Of a DNA stretch of 64,000 nt, positions 37,355-46,159 are shown piece by piece. The stretch's first letter is position 1, and every line of letters begins with the position of its first letter. The DNA is from Saccharopolyspora thermophila (GTDB lineage Bacteria; Actinomycetota; Actinomycetes; Mycobacteriales; Pseudonocardiaceae): NCBI RefSeq assembly GCF_014646075.1, contig NZ_BMMT01000008.1, forward strand, positions 175,687 through 239,686, read 5' to 3'. A program made the translations under genes and the position numbers. The notes beneath the pieces are model-generated. The model saw only the letters and a program-made list of their open reading frames with translations. It was not told the origin of the DNA and searched no databases.

Positions 37355-38404
37355 TTAGGCTGACGGGTCTACCAGGACCTTCATCTTGCGGCCGGCGCGT
37401 AGCGCGGCGAAGCCCTCCTCGACGACCTGACCGATCGGCACGTGCGTGACCCACCCGGTGGTGTCGTAGTGGCCACGGGCCATCAGATCGATGACGGCGC
37501 GGTAGTCGTCCGACGTGTAGCAGAGCGAGCCCTGAATCATCGACTCGTTCATCACGAGCTTGGTCAGTTCGGTTTTCAGTGGGTGCTCGTAGATCGCCAC
37601 GGCGACCAGGCGTTTGCGCGCTCCCAGGCACGACAGTCCGGCTGCGACGCTGGCCTCCACGCCCGCCGCGTCGAACACCGCGTCCGCGCCGCGCCCGCCG
37701 GTGCGCTGCATGACGTGGCGCGCCGCGTCGGTCCGCGTCGGATCGAGCACGTCCGTCGCCCCGAGGGCGGCGATCGCCTCCCGCCGGGTCGCTGACGGCT
37801 CCACGACCGTGATGGCCTCGACACCGAGGCCGCGCAGCGCGAACCAGAGACCGATCCCGATCGGCCCGGACCCGAAGATCACCGCGCTGCCGTCCGGTGG
37901 CACCTCACCGAGACGCGCTGCGTGGTAGGCCACCGCCATCGGCTCGACGAGCGCCCCGAGCTCGGGGCTGATCGACTCCGGCAACCGGTGCGCCATCCAC
38001 GCGGGCACCACGGTGTACTCGGCCATGCCGCCGGGTGCCATCAGGCCGTGGAACCCGATCTGCTGGCAGATGTTGTAGTGCCCGAGCCGACAGGGCGGGC
38101 ACTTCCCACAGCGGTAGACGGGCTCGATCGCGACGTGGTCACCGACCGCGACGTCGTGCACGCCCTCACCGACCTCGACGACGGTGCCGGAGAATTCGTG
38201 CCCCAGTGTCAACGGCAGTTGATGCCCGGTCAGCGGGTGCGGCTCGGTGGGGACGAAGATCGGCCCGGCGTAGTACTCGTGCAGGTCCGTGCCGCAGATC
38301 CCGTTGCGTCCCACCCGCACCTTGAGCTGCCCGGCCGAACAGCTCGGCTCCGGCACGTCCTCGATCGCCAGCTCTTCCCGTCCCCGGTACACAGCAGCGC
38401 GCAT
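37355..38404 (-). CDS. Zinc-dependent alcohol dehydrogenase, 2,3-butanediol dehydrogenase-like
   Basis: A 349-residue medium-chain dehydrogenase starting at ATG 38404 with GGGAGGG 4 bases upstream. Catalytic zinc ligands are Cys in GICGTDLHEY and His-Glu in TLGHEFSG; the structural zinc site is CGKCPPCRLGHYNIC. The NAD loop is IFGSGPIGIGL. The HEYYAGPIFVP segment after the catalytic Cys is typical of (R,R)-butanediol and sorbitol-type dehydrogenases. It oxidises a secondary alcohol or diol with NAD. It stands alone between a terminator and a 243-base divergent gap before the polysaccharide locus. Confidence 0.9.
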   Translation of the reverse strand: MRAAVYRGREELAIEDVPEPSCSAGQLKVRVGRNGICGTDLHEYYAGPIFVPTEPHPLTGHQLPLTLGHEFSGTVVEVGEGVHDVAVGDHVAIEPVYRCGKCPPCRLGHYNICQQIGFHGLMAPGGMAEYTVVPAWMAHRLPESISPELGALVEPMAVAYHAARLGEVPPDGSAVIFGSGPIGIGLWFALRGLGVEAITVVEPSATRREAIAALGATDVLDPTRTDAARHVMQRTGGRGADAVFDAAGVEASVAAGLSCLGARKRLVAVAIYEHPLKTELTKLVMNESMIQGSLCYTSDDYRAVIDLMARGHYDTTGWVTHVPIGQVVEEGFAALRAGRKMKVLVDPSA

Positions 38405-38647
38405 CGTCCCTCCCGCAGGCCCCGTTGCCTTCCGGCGCCTCATGACACGCCGGAACCGCGGACATCGCAACAGTTGCAAGGGGTTGCACGCGGGAACAAC
38501 TCGCCGAGACCGTTGGGCGTGCCCCGGTGGTGGGTCGGCCGCTGATCGTGCCGGTGCGGTAGGCGGCGTACCGCAGCGGTCGGATCCCGGGCGGGGCACC
38601 CGTGCTTACCGTGTGGGTGATCTGCTGCCTACGAAAGCGGCGAAGTC

Positions 38648-39388
38648 ATGACGCAGACCGTGAGCAGGCGGGCGTGGGAGGACACCGCGCGCCCGTTCCC
38701 GTACGTGCTGATGTACCACTCGGTCGCGGTCCACACCCGCGACCCGTACCTGGTGACCGTCGACCCGCGGCGCTTCGAGCAGCAGTTGCGGTGGCTGCGG
38801 CGCAACGGGCTGCGCGGGGTGTCGATGCGCGAGCTCATGCTGGCCCGCCGCGACGGGGACGGCCGCGGTCTGGTCGGATTGACCTTCGACGACGGCTACG
38901 CCGATTTCGCGCACAACGTGCTCCCCGCGCTGCGGCGGCACGGCTGCACCGCCACGGTGTTCGTGATCGCCGGGCGGCTCGGCGGGCACAACGAGTGGGA
39001 CGCCGACGGTCCGCGCAAGCAGCTGATGAGCGCCGACGAGGTCCGCTGGTGCGCCGAGGCCGGGATGGAGATCGGGTCACACGGGCTGCTGCATCGCAAA
39101 CTGTCCCTTGTGGACGATGCGGAGCTGCTGGCGGAGGTGGCCGAGAGCCGCGTGCTGCTGCGCGAGGTCTCCGGCCAGGACGTCGACGGCTTCTGCTACC
39201 CGTACGGCGACGTCGACCCGCGCGTGGTGAACCTCGTTGCGGCCGCCGGGTACGACTACGGCTGCGCCATCTGGCGTTCCGAGGTGTCCGGTCGGCACGC
39301 GCTGCCCCGCACCTACGTCGGCGACCACGACGGCCCGCTGCGGTTGCTGGCCAAGAGGATGCGCCACCGGTTCACCCAACAGCGTTGA
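38648..39388 (+). CDS. Polysaccharide deacetylase (CE4)
   Basis: A 246-residue NodB-type deacetylase. No signal peptide is visible. ATG 38648 has only a weak upstream GAAG. Metal-site motifs are LTFDDGYADF (catalytic Asp and metal Asp) and MEIGSHGLLHRKLS (the two His). FCYPYGDVDPR is the third motif. PFPYVLMYHSV at the start resembles PgaB-like and other envelope deacetylases. It removes acetyl groups from N-acetylated sugars. Without a secretion signal it may act on a lipid-linked intermediate inside the cell. It is the first gene of the polysaccharide locus. Confidence 0.88.
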   Translation: MTQTVSRRAWEDTARPFPYVLMYHSVAVHTRDPYLVTVDPRRFEQQLRWLRRNGLRGVSMRELMLARRDGDGRGLVGLTFDDGYADFAHNVLPALRRHGCTATVFVIAGRLGGHNEWDADGPRKQLMSADEVRWCAEAGMEIGSHGLLHRKLSLVDDAELLAEVAESRVLLREVSGQDVDGFCYPYGDVDPRVVNLVAAAGYDYGCAIWRSEVSGRHALPRTYVGDHDGPLRLLAKRMRHRFTQQR

Positions 39389-39492
39389 GGATCCTCAAGT
39401 TTCGGTAACCGCGCTCCCCCCGCTGTGGGAGATGCGAGCGGCGCTCGGATGTCACGGTTTCACCACAAGCACGGCGAACCGGGGGAGGAATT

Positions 39493-40839
39493 GTGACCGA
39501 TCATCCGCTGTCGTTGGCGGTCAACGGCCGGGAACGGCTGCTGGCCGACCGGCTCACCGCGTTCCGCGCGAGCGCCCCGAAGCGCACCGAGTCGGTGGTC
39601 GTGGTCGGGCTGGGCTACGTGGGCCTGCCCACCGCCTGCGCCCTGCAGTCCTCGACCGCGCAGGTCACCGGCTTCGACATCAGCGAGGAGCGGCTGCGGG
39701 CGATCAAGACCGGCGAGGTGGACCTGCCCGAGGCCGAGCGCCGCGTGCTCGCCAGGGCGCTGGCGTCCGGTTCCCTACAGCTGTCCTGCGACCCGTCGGT
39801 GCTGGCCGCGGCCGACGTGGTGATCGTGTGCGTGCCCACGCCCGTCGACGAGCACCACCGGCCCGACCTGGCCGCGCTGCGGTCGGCGTGCGAGACGGTG
39901 GTGTCGTTCGCCCGCCGCGGCCAGGTCGTCGTGCTGACCTCGACGACGTTCGTCGGCACCACCCGGCAGCTGCTGGTGGAGCCGCTCGCGGAACGGGGCC
40001 TGCGGGTGGGCACCGACGTGCACGTGGCCTTCAGCCCCGAGCGCATCGACCCGGGCAACACCGACCACGTGCAGCGCGAGACCCCGCGCGTGGTCGGCGG
40101 CGCCACGCAGGCGTGCGCGCAGCGGGCCGCCGAGGTCGTCTCCCGGATGACGAACTCGGTGTATCTGGTCAGCTCCCCGGAGGCGGCGGAGCTGACCAAG
40201 CTCTACGAGAACATCTTCCGCGCCGTGAACCTGGCGCTGGCCAACGAGATCGCCGACTCCTGCGCGGTGCTGGGCCTGGACCCGATCGAGGTGACCATCG
40301 CCGCCGGGACCAAGCCCTACGGGTTCCTCGGCAGCTTCCCCGGCCCCGGCGTGGGCGGGCACTGCATCCCGTGCGACCCGCACTACCTGCTGTGGCAGCT
40401 CGGGCGCGAGGGGCTGTCGGTGCCGCTGATCGAGCAGGCGATGCGCTCGATCGACCAGCGGCCGGGCCGGGTCGTGCAGCGGGTGGTCGAGATGCTCGCC
40501 GAGGCGGGCATCGACCACTCCGGGGCCCGCGTCATGGTCGCCGGGGTCAGCTACAAGGCCGGGGTGCGTGACCTGCGGGAGTCCCCGGCGCTGCCGATCC
40601 TGGCGGGCCTGCGGCGACTGGGCGTGGACGTGCACCACCACGACCCGCTGCTGCCGGAGATCTCGCTGCCCGACGGCACCCAAATGGTCGGCGAACCCGC
40701 GCCCCGCGGCCGCGACTGGGACCTCGTGGTGATCCACACCGTGCACCCGGGCATGGACTACAGCTGGGCGCGGGACTGCCCACGGGTGCTGGACGCGACC
40801 TACCTGTTCGACTCGGTGCCGCACCGGCGCGTGCTGTGA
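39493..40839 (+). CDS. Nucleotide-sugar dehydrogenase (UDP-GlcNAc/UDP-Glc 6-dehydrogenase family)
   Basis: A 448-residue enzyme starting at GTG 39493 with GGAGGAA 5 bases upstream. The NAD loop is VVVGLGYVGLPTACAL, AFSPERIDPGNTDH is the family signature, KLYENIFRAVNLALANE is the central helix and GPGVGGHCIPCDPHYL contains the catalytic Cys. The C-terminal domain has GVSYKAGVRDLRESPAL. The HCIPCDPHYL form is that of WbpA/WecC-like enzymes, which oxidise UDP-N-acetylhexosamines to uronic acids in two steps. It overlaps the possible GTG start of the next frame and is coupled to it. Confidence 0.92.
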   Translation: MTDHPLSLAVNGRERLLADRLTAFRASAPKRTESVVVVGLGYVGLPTACALQSSTAQVTGFDISEERLRAIKTGEVDLPEAERRVLARALASGSLQLSCDPSVLAAADVVIVCVPTPVDEHHRPDLAALRSACETVVSFARRGQVVVLTSTTFVGTTRQLLVEPLAERGLRVGTDVHVAFSPERIDPGNTDHVQRETPRVVGGATQACAQRAAEVVSRMTNSVYLVSSPEAAELTKLYENIFRAVNLALANEIADSCAVLGLDPIEVTIAAGTKPYGFLGSFPGPGVGGHCIPCDPHYLLWQLGREGLSVPLIEQAMRSIDQRPGRVVQRVVEMLAEAGIDHSGARVMVAGVSYKAGVRDLRESPALPILAGLRRLGVDVHHHDPLLPEISLPDGTQMVGEPAPRGRDWDLVVIHTVHPGMDYSWARDCPRVLDATYLFDSVPHRRVL

Positions 40840-40850
40840 AGGGGCAGGTA

Positions 40851-42164
40851 ATGGAGCCGTTTGACACGTCCACCCCCGCGGTGGTGTTCAAGCTCGACCC
40901 GAACGTCCTGCACCACGGGGGACTCGGGGTGATCCGCAGCCTCGGCCGCCGCGGCGTGCCGGTGTTCGCGGTGCACGAGGACACGCTCGCCCCGGCGGCG
41001 CACTCCCGCTACGTGCGCGGGCGCTGGCTGTGGAGCCCGGACCCGGAGGACGTCGAGGCCATCCAGTACGGGCTGGCCGAGGTGGCCCAGCGGCTGCGCC
41101 GCCCGGCGGTGCTGATCCCCACCGACGACGCCGCGGCGATCTTCCTCGCCGAGCACGGTGACCCGCTGCGACCGTGGTTCCGGTTCGCCCAGCCGCCGGC
41201 GGAACTGCCGCGGCAGCTGGCCGGGAAGTACTCGATGTACCAGGTGTGCCGCCGACTGGGCGTGCCGTGCCCGGAAGCGGCATTGGTGCGCACCTGGGGG
41301 GAGGCGCTGGAGTTCGCCGGACGGGTGGGCTTCCCGCTGGTGGCCAAGCTCGCCGCGCCGTGGCGGGCCCGGCCCGGCGGCGTGCGCAGCACGTCGATCG
41401 TCGACGACGTCGACGAGCTGGCCGAGCTGGGCCGCCGGTGCGTGGAGGACGGCGCGGGCGAGCTGATGCTCCAGGAGTACATCCCCGGGGGTGAGGAGTA
41501 CGACTGGTTCTTCCACGGCTACTGCGACGGTGAGTCGGTGTGCCGCCCGGCGTTCACCGGTGTCAAGGAGCGCTCCTACCCGGCGCACGTGGGGCTGACC
41601 AGCTTCGGCCGCTGCGCGGAGAACGAGGAGGTGCGGCGGGAGGCGACGGCGCTGCTGGCGCGGCTGTCCTTCCGCGGCATCGTGGACCTGGACTTCCGCT
41701 GGGACGATCGGGACGGGCGTTACAAGCTGCTGGACTTCAATCCGAGGCTGGGTGCCCAGTTCCGGCTGTTCCAGGACAGCGCGGGCGTGGACGTCGCCCT
41801 CGCGTCCTATCTGGACCTGACCGGCCAGCGGGTCGAGGCGGGCGAGCAGCCGGTGGGGCGGCGGTTCCTGGTGGAGAACTACGACCCGATCGCCGCGGTG
41901 CGGTACTGGCGGGACGGCGACCTCGGGTGGCGCTCGTGGTGGCGGTCGGTGCGGGGCGCGGACGAGACCGCGTGGTTCGCCCGCGACGACCTGCTGCCGT
42001 TCGCGCTGATGTGGCTGTGGATGGTGTGCCGTGCGGTGACCCGGCCGTGGCGCCGCCGCACCCGCCATCCCGACCTGGCTGCACCCGAGTACCTCCCGGG
42101 ACGCGCCGGGGTGTGGAACGGGGCGTCCGGCCGACTGGAGCGGCTCTTCCAGGGGGGTGTATGA
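40851..42164 (+). CDS. ATP-grasp carboxylate ligase
   Basis: A 437-residue ATP-grasp protein. ATG 40851 is chosen (AAGGGG 6 bases upstream); GTG 40836 overlapping the previous stop is also possible. The N-domain has VVFKLDPNVLHHGGLGVIRSLG, the ATP-binding part GFPLVAKLAAPW and LMLQEYIPGG, and the magnesium loop is KLLDFNPRLGAQF. Such ligases join a carboxylate to an amine through an acyl-phosphate; D-aspartate ligases and some polysaccharide-linked enzymes look like this. Between a sugar dehydrogenase (making a uronic acid) and glycosyltransferases, it could amidate a uronic acid with an amino acid. That is inference. Confidence 0.82.
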   Translation: MEPFDTSTPAVVFKLDPNVLHHGGLGVIRSLGRRGVPVFAVHEDTLAPAAHSRYVRGRWLWSPDPEDVEAIQYGLAEVAQRLRRPAVLIPTDDAAAIFLAEHGDPLRPWFRFAQPPAELPRQLAGKYSMYQVCRRLGVPCPEAALVRTWGEALEFAGRVGFPLVAKLAAPWRARPGGVRSTSIVDDVDELAELGRRCVEDGAGELMLQEYIPGGEEYDWFFHGYCDGESVCRPAFTGVKERSYPAHVGLTSFGRCAENEEVRREATALLARLSFRGIVDLDFRWDDRDGRYKLLDFNPRLGAQFRLFQDSAGVDVALASYLDLTGQRVEAGEQPVGRRFLVENYDPIAAVRYWRDGDLGWRSWWRSVRGADETAWFARDDLLPFALMWLWMVCRAVTRPWRRRTRHPDLAAPEYLPGRAGVWNGASGRLERLFQGGV

Positions 42165-42376
42165 GCGGTGGTTCTCCCCCGCGGTCAGGGGGCGCGGGGG
42201 TGATCGCGTTGCGCCCGGGACCGGTCACACCACGCGGTTCCCAGGAAAAGCACCGACTTCAGGGAGTCGCGGGGTGGTGCCGGGCGCAGCGCCGGTCCGT
42301 GCGGGTGCTCAGCCGACCGACCCGGGGCCGTGTCCCGCGAAGGCACGTGTCCCGCGAAGACACTGAGGAGTTCTGA
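42161..42376 (+). CDS. Possible 71-residue coupled small protein
   Basis: ATG 42161 overlaps the ATP-grasp stop (ATGA), and the frame ends in TGATG, overlapping the next gene's ATG. It spans the whole apparent gap. The protein starts MSGGSPPRSGGAGVIALRPG and is very rich in Arg, with no recognisable domain. A 17-bp tandem repeat lies inside it. Coupling at both ends is suggestive, but the composition looks like noncoding GC-rich DNA. Confidence 0.3.
   Translation: MSGGSPPRSGGAGVIALRPGPVTPRGSQEKHRLQGVAGWCRAQRRSVRVLSRPTRGRVPRRHVSREDTEEF
42329..42362. repeat. 17-bp tandem repeat, two copies
   Basis: CGTGTCCCGCGAAGGCA followed at once by CGTGTCCCGCGAAGACA, 16 of 17 identical, just upstream of the FAD oxidoreductase start. 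Confidence 0.7.
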
Positions 42377-43605
42377 TGACCGATGTCGTTGACGTGGCCA
42401 TCATCGGTGCCGGGCCCTACGGGCTGTCGCTGGCGGCGCACCTGCGCCGTGCGGGCGTGTCCTACCGGCAGTTCGGGATGCCGATGAACCTGTGGCGCCG
42501 GCACATGCCGCGCGGCATGTACCTGAAGTCGCAGGGCTTCGCCTCCAACCTGTCCGACCCGGACGGCACGCACACGTTGCGCAACTTCTGCCTGGAGACC
42601 GGGCGCGAGTACGCCGACTACGGGGTGCCGGTGTCGCTGGAGACCTTCGTCGAGTACGGCGAGTGGTTCCAGCAGGGCCGCGGCCTGGAGGTCGAGGAGC
42701 AGCTGGTCACCGACGTGGAGCGGCGGTCCGGGCACTTCGTGCTGACGCTGTCCAACGGGGAGCCGGTGCACACCAACCGGGTCGTGGTCGCCGTGGGCGT
42801 CGAGCACTTCGCCCGCATCCCCGGCCTGCTCGCCGACCTGCCGCGCGAACTGTGCACGCACTCCGCGGACCACGACGACCTCAGCGATTTCGACGGCCAG
42901 GAGGTCGTGGTCGTGGGCGCCGGGCAGTCGGCGCTGGAAACCGCCGCGCTGCTGCACGAGCACGGCGCCCGGGCCCGGTTGGTCGCCCGCACGCCCGAGG
43001 TGGTGTGGAACGGTCGCCCACTGCTCCCTGACCGTCCACTGTGGAAGCGGATGCGGGAGCCGGAGGCGGGCCTCGGCTCGGGCCTGTCGACGTGGTTCTA
43101 CTCCGAACACCCCGGGCTGTTCAGGCACCTGCCGCGGCCGATCCGCATCCACCGGGCGCGGACCGCGCTGGGCCCGGCCGGGGCGTGGTGGCTGCGCAGC
43201 CGCGTCGAGGGCCGCCTGCCGGTGCACGTCGCGCACCGCCTGGACTGGGTGAAACCCACCGACCAGCAGGTGCGCCTGGGGGTGCGCACCGGCGGCGGCG
43301 AGGTCCGGGAGTTCACCGCCGACCACGTCATCGCGGCCACCGGTTACCCGCCGCACCTCAGCCGGCTGCCGATGCTCTCCGACGGGCTGCGGTCGCAGAT
43401 CCGCACCATCGCCGGGACGCCGCGGGTCGGCCGTCACTTCGAGTCCTCGGTACCCGGGCTGTACTTCGCCGGGCCGCTGGTGGCGCCGAGCCACGGGCCG
43501 GTCATGCGGTTCGTCTACGGTGCCGACTACGCGGTGCGCAAGATGACCAGACGCCTCGCCGCCACCGCAGCGAGACCCGTCGCTGTCGGAGGTGTCGGCG
43601 GATGA
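42376..43605 (+). CDS. FAD/NAD(P)-dependent oxidoreductase (flavin monooxygenase-like)
   Basis: A 409-residue two-dinucleotide-binding-domain protein. The FAD loop IIGAGPYGLSLAAHL is at the N-terminus, the NADP loop VVVGAGQSALETAALL near the middle, and ATGYPPHLSRLP matches the ATG motif of N-hydroxylating and Baeyer-Villiger-type flavoproteins. NLWRRHMPRGMYLKSQGFASNL is typical of lysine/ornithine N-hydroxylase-like actinobacterial proteins. Its role in a polysaccharide locus is unclear; oxidation of an amino or hydroxyl substituent is possible. It is coupled to the sugar transferase by ATGA. Confidence 0.8.
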   Translation: MTDVVDVAIIGAGPYGLSLAAHLRRAGVSYRQFGMPMNLWRRHMPRGMYLKSQGFASNLSDPDGTHTLRNFCLETGREYADYGVPVSLETFVEYGEWFQQGRGLEVEEQLVTDVERRSGHFVLTLSNGEPVHTNRVVVAVGVEHFARIPGLLADLPRELCTHSADHDDLSDFDGQEVVVVGAGQSALETAALLHEHGARARLVARTPEVVWNGRPLLPDRPLWKRMREPEAGLGSGLSTWFYSEHPGLFRHLPRPIRIHRARTALGPAGAWWLRSRVEGRLPVHVAHRLDWVKPTDQQVRLGVRTGGGEVREFTADHVIAATGYPPHLSRLPMLSDGLRSQIRTIAGTPRVGRHFESSVPGLYFAGPLVAPSHGPVMRFVYGADYAVRKMTRRLAATAARPVAVGGVGG

Positions 43606-45044
43606 GCGTGTCCGACCCCGCCGTGGCGCCGCCCTGGCCGCTCGCGGCGAGCAGGCGAGCCGGGGTGCGCGTCCGGCGGCAGGCCGGGGCCTGGCTGCTG
43701 CCGGTGGCCGACCTGGTGGTGCTGGTGGTGCTGATTTCGGTCACGGGCACCACCTGGCTGCTCGGCGCGGGTTACGCGGTGGCGGCCCTCGCGGTGCTCG
43801 CCGCGCAGGGCCAGCACCGGCTGCGAATCTGCCTGCGGGTCGGCGACCAGCTGCCGCAGCTGGCGGTGGCGGCCGGGGTGCCCGCCGCGGCGCTCACGCC
43901 ATGGCTGCCCGGCACGGCGCTGCTGGTGCTGGTCAGCGCGGGGTTCGGTGGTCTCCTGCTCGCCCGCGGCGCCCTCTACGCGGCGCTGCGCGCGGCGTAC
44001 CGGCGAGGTGCGCTGGTCGAACCGACGCTGCTGGTCGGGTCCGGCCCGCTCGCGGCGGAGATCGCCGCAATGCTGGCCGAACACCCGGAATTCGGCCTGC
44101 GACCGCGGGGTTTCCTCGACGACCGGCCGAGTTCGGCGGCACCGCTGCTCGGCGCACCCGCCGACCTCGCCGACGTCGTTGCCGCGCACGGCATCACGCG
44201 GGTGCTGGTCTGCCCCGGCGAGGCCGGGGACGCCGAACTCGTGACCGCGCTGCGGCACAGCCGACCGCTGAAGGCGGACGTGTGCCTGGTGCCGCGGCTG
44301 CACGAACTCGGCATGGCGCTGCCGCGCGGCAGCCTCGACGAGATCTGGGGTGTTCCGCTGATCCCGTTGCGGCGCTTCGGGCACAGCAGGGCCGGCGCGG
44401 CCGCCAAGCGCGCCTTCGACCTCGTCCTCGGCTCGCTGCTGCTGCTCGCGCTCGGCCCGCTGCTGGTGGTGCTGGCGGCGGCCGTGGCCGTCGCCAACCG
44501 GGGCGGTGCGCTGTTCCGGCAGGTTCGGGTGACCGGACGCGGGCGCCACAGCGAAGTCCTCAAACTGCGTACCGTCCGCGGCGAGCACGGCCAGCCCTGG
44601 GCCGTCACCCCCGACCAGTGCAGCGCGCTGGGCCGCTGGCTGCGTACCACCCACCTCGACGAACTCCCGCAGCTGGTCAACGTGCTGCGCGGGGAGATGT
44701 CGCTGGTGGGGCCGCGCCCGGAGCGGCCGTACTACGCGGTGCGCTTCGGCCACGAGATACCGCGCTACGCCGACCGGCACCGGATGCCGGGCGGCATGAC
44801 CGGGTGGGCGCAGGTGCAGGGGCTGCACGGCGACACCTCGATCCCGGACCGGGCCCGCTTCGACAACCAGTACATCGAGAACTGGACGCCGTGGTGGGAC
44901 GCGGTGATCGTGGCCCGCACGGCCGCGATCGTGCTCGGTGCCGCGGCGCGCGCCGTGCTCCGCGCACCTGGCGACCGGCACCGTCGGCCCGCACCTTCCC
45001 GGCTCGTTCCAGAGCCAGTCCGCGAGAACTCCGTTGGGGGATGA
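43602..45044 (+). CDS. Polyprenyl-phosphate sugar-1-phosphate transferase (WbaP/exopolysaccharide initiating type)
   Basis: A 480-residue membrane protein overlapping the previous gene (ATGA). Four N-terminal membrane helices are followed by a Rossmann-like domain (LLVGSGPLAAEIAAML). A further helix leads into the catalytic part with KRAFDLVLG, RQVRVTGRG, TTHLDELPQLVNVL and MSLVGPRPERPYY. These are the hallmarks of enzymes that load the first sugar phosphate onto undecaprenyl or decaprenyl phosphate. This makes it the likely initiating enzyme of the pathway. The catalytic Asp-Glu pair in HLDELPQL is intact. Confidence 0.92.
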   Translation: MSVSDPAVAPPWPLAASRRAGVRVRRQAGAWLLPVADLVVLVVLISVTGTTWLLGAGYAVAALAVLAAQGQHRLRICLRVGDQLPQLAVAAGVPAAALTPWLPGTALLVLVSAGFGGLLLARGALYAALRAAYRRGALVEPTLLVGSGPLAAEIAAMLAEHPEFGLRPRGFLDDRPSSAAPLLGAPADLADVVAAHGITRVLVCPGEAGDAELVTALRHSRPLKADVCLVPRLHELGMALPRGSLDEIWGVPLIPLRRFGHSRAGAAAKRAFDLVLGSLLLLALGPLLVVLAAAVAVANRGGALFRQVRVTGRGRHSEVLKLRTVRGEHGQPWAVTPDQCSALGRWLRTTHLDELPQLVNVLRGEMSLVGPRPERPYYAVRFGHEIPRYADRHRMPGGMTGWAQVQGLHGDTSIPDRARFDNQYIENWTPWWDAVIVARTAAIVLGAAARAVLRAPGDRHRRPAPSRLVPEPVRENSVGG

Positions 45045-45046
45045 TG

Positions 45047-46159
45047 ATGAAGGTTCTGCACGTGATCACCGGCCTCGGCGTCGGCGGGGCCGAGCTGCAG
45101 CTGCGGTCGGTGCTGCAGCACACCCGCCACGACGCCGACGTGGTCGCGATGTACAACCCGGGCGACGTGGCCCGGATGCTCACCGACGACGGGGTGCGGG
45201 TGCGCGACCTCGGCATGACCCGCAACACCCAGGTCAGTGCCGTGCTGCGGCTGCGCGACCTGATCCGCCGGGGTCGCTACGACGTGGTGCACACCCACCT
45301 GTACCGGGCCTGCGTGTACGGGCGGCTGGCGGCGCGGATGGCGGGCACCAAGGTGGTCGTGTCCACCGAGCACTCCATCGGTGAGACCCACCTGGAGCGC
45401 CGCCGCATGACGCTCGGGGTGCGCGCCCTCTACCTGGGCACCGACCTGTGCTCGGACGCCACGATCGCGGTGTCGGAGACGGTGGCGCAGCGGCTACGCA
45501 TGTGGGGCATGCCGGCCCGCAAGATCATTGTCATTCCCAACGGCGTCGACTTCACCCGCGTTGAGTTCGACCCGGACGACCGCGCCCGGGTGCGCCGCGA
45601 GCACGGCATCGGCGCGGACGCCCACGTCGTCGGGGTGCTCGGTCGCCTGGACCCGAACAAGCGCTTCCACCTGGTCATCGAGGCGATGGCGCCGCTGCTG
45701 GGCCAGCAGAACAAGCTGCTCATCGTCGGCGACGGCCCGGACCGGGCCCGGCTGGAGGGGGTGGCCCGCGAGCACGGCGTCGCTGAGCACGTGATCTTCG
45801 CCGGGCAGCGCCACGACGTGGCTGCCATGCTCTCCGCCCTGGATTTGTTCGTGGCCTCCTCCGAGCAGGAGACCTTCGGCCTGTCGGTGCTGGAGGCCAT
45901 GGCCAACGGCCTGCCGGTGCTCTACACCACCTGCCCCGCGCTGGTCGGCATCGACACCGACCGGGCGCGCCAGGTGCCCGGCGACGTCGAGGGCATGCGC
46001 GCCGAACTCGCCGCGGAGATCCTGGCCGCCCGGCCGCGCGCCGACGAGCCCGCGATCCGCCACGCCTACGGCATCGAGGCGGTCACCCGCCGCATCGACG
46101 ACCTGTACGGCCGAATTCTGCAGCGTCGCGGCGGCGAGCAGCTGGTGGGGAGGCCGTGA
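45047..46159 (+). CDS. Glycosyltransferase family 4
   Basis: A 370-residue GT-B enzyme. ATG 45041, 45044 and 45047 are consecutive; 45047 is best spaced from GGGGG and gives the family start [16 protein letters not shown]. The C-terminal donor domain has [20 protein letters not shown], and [21 protein letters not shown] carries the EX7E donor-binding motif. The first half has [19 protein letters not shown]. Donor and acceptor are unknown. The first ATG overlaps the sugar transferase stop. Confidence 0.9.
   Translation: MKVLHVITGLGVGGAELQLRSVLQHTRHDADVVAMYNPGDVARMLTDDGVRVRDLGMTRNTQVSAVLRLRDLIRRGRYDVVHTHLYRACVYGRLAARMAGTKVVVSTEHSIGETHLERRRMTLGVRALYLGTDLCSDATIAVSETVAQRLRMWGMPARKIIVIPNGVDFTRVEFDPDDRARVRREHGIGADAHVVGVLGRLDPNKRFHLVIEAMAPLLGQQNKLLIVGDGPDRARLEGVAREHGVAEHVIFAGQRHDVAAMLSALDLFVASSEQETFGLSVLEAMANGLPVLYTTCPALVGIDTDRARQVPGDVEGMRAELAAEILAARPRADEPAIRHAYGIEAVTRRIDDLYGRILQRRGGEQLVGRP

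Noticed and set aside
38405..38647. Possible small gene in the alcohol dehydrogenase/deacetylase divergent gap
   Set aside because: The frames there lack start signals and domains; it is best read as a 243-base divergent promoter region.
39389..39420. GAGGATCCTCAAGTTTCGGTAA as another copy of the dispersed repeat
   Set aside because: Only a short stretch resembles copy B (CAAGTTT); it is too diverged to count.
41540..42160. Plus-strand frame leading into the 71-residue small frame
   Set aside because: Overlaps the ATP-grasp gene in a wrong frame; only the part after ATG 42161 was kept as a low-confidence candidate.
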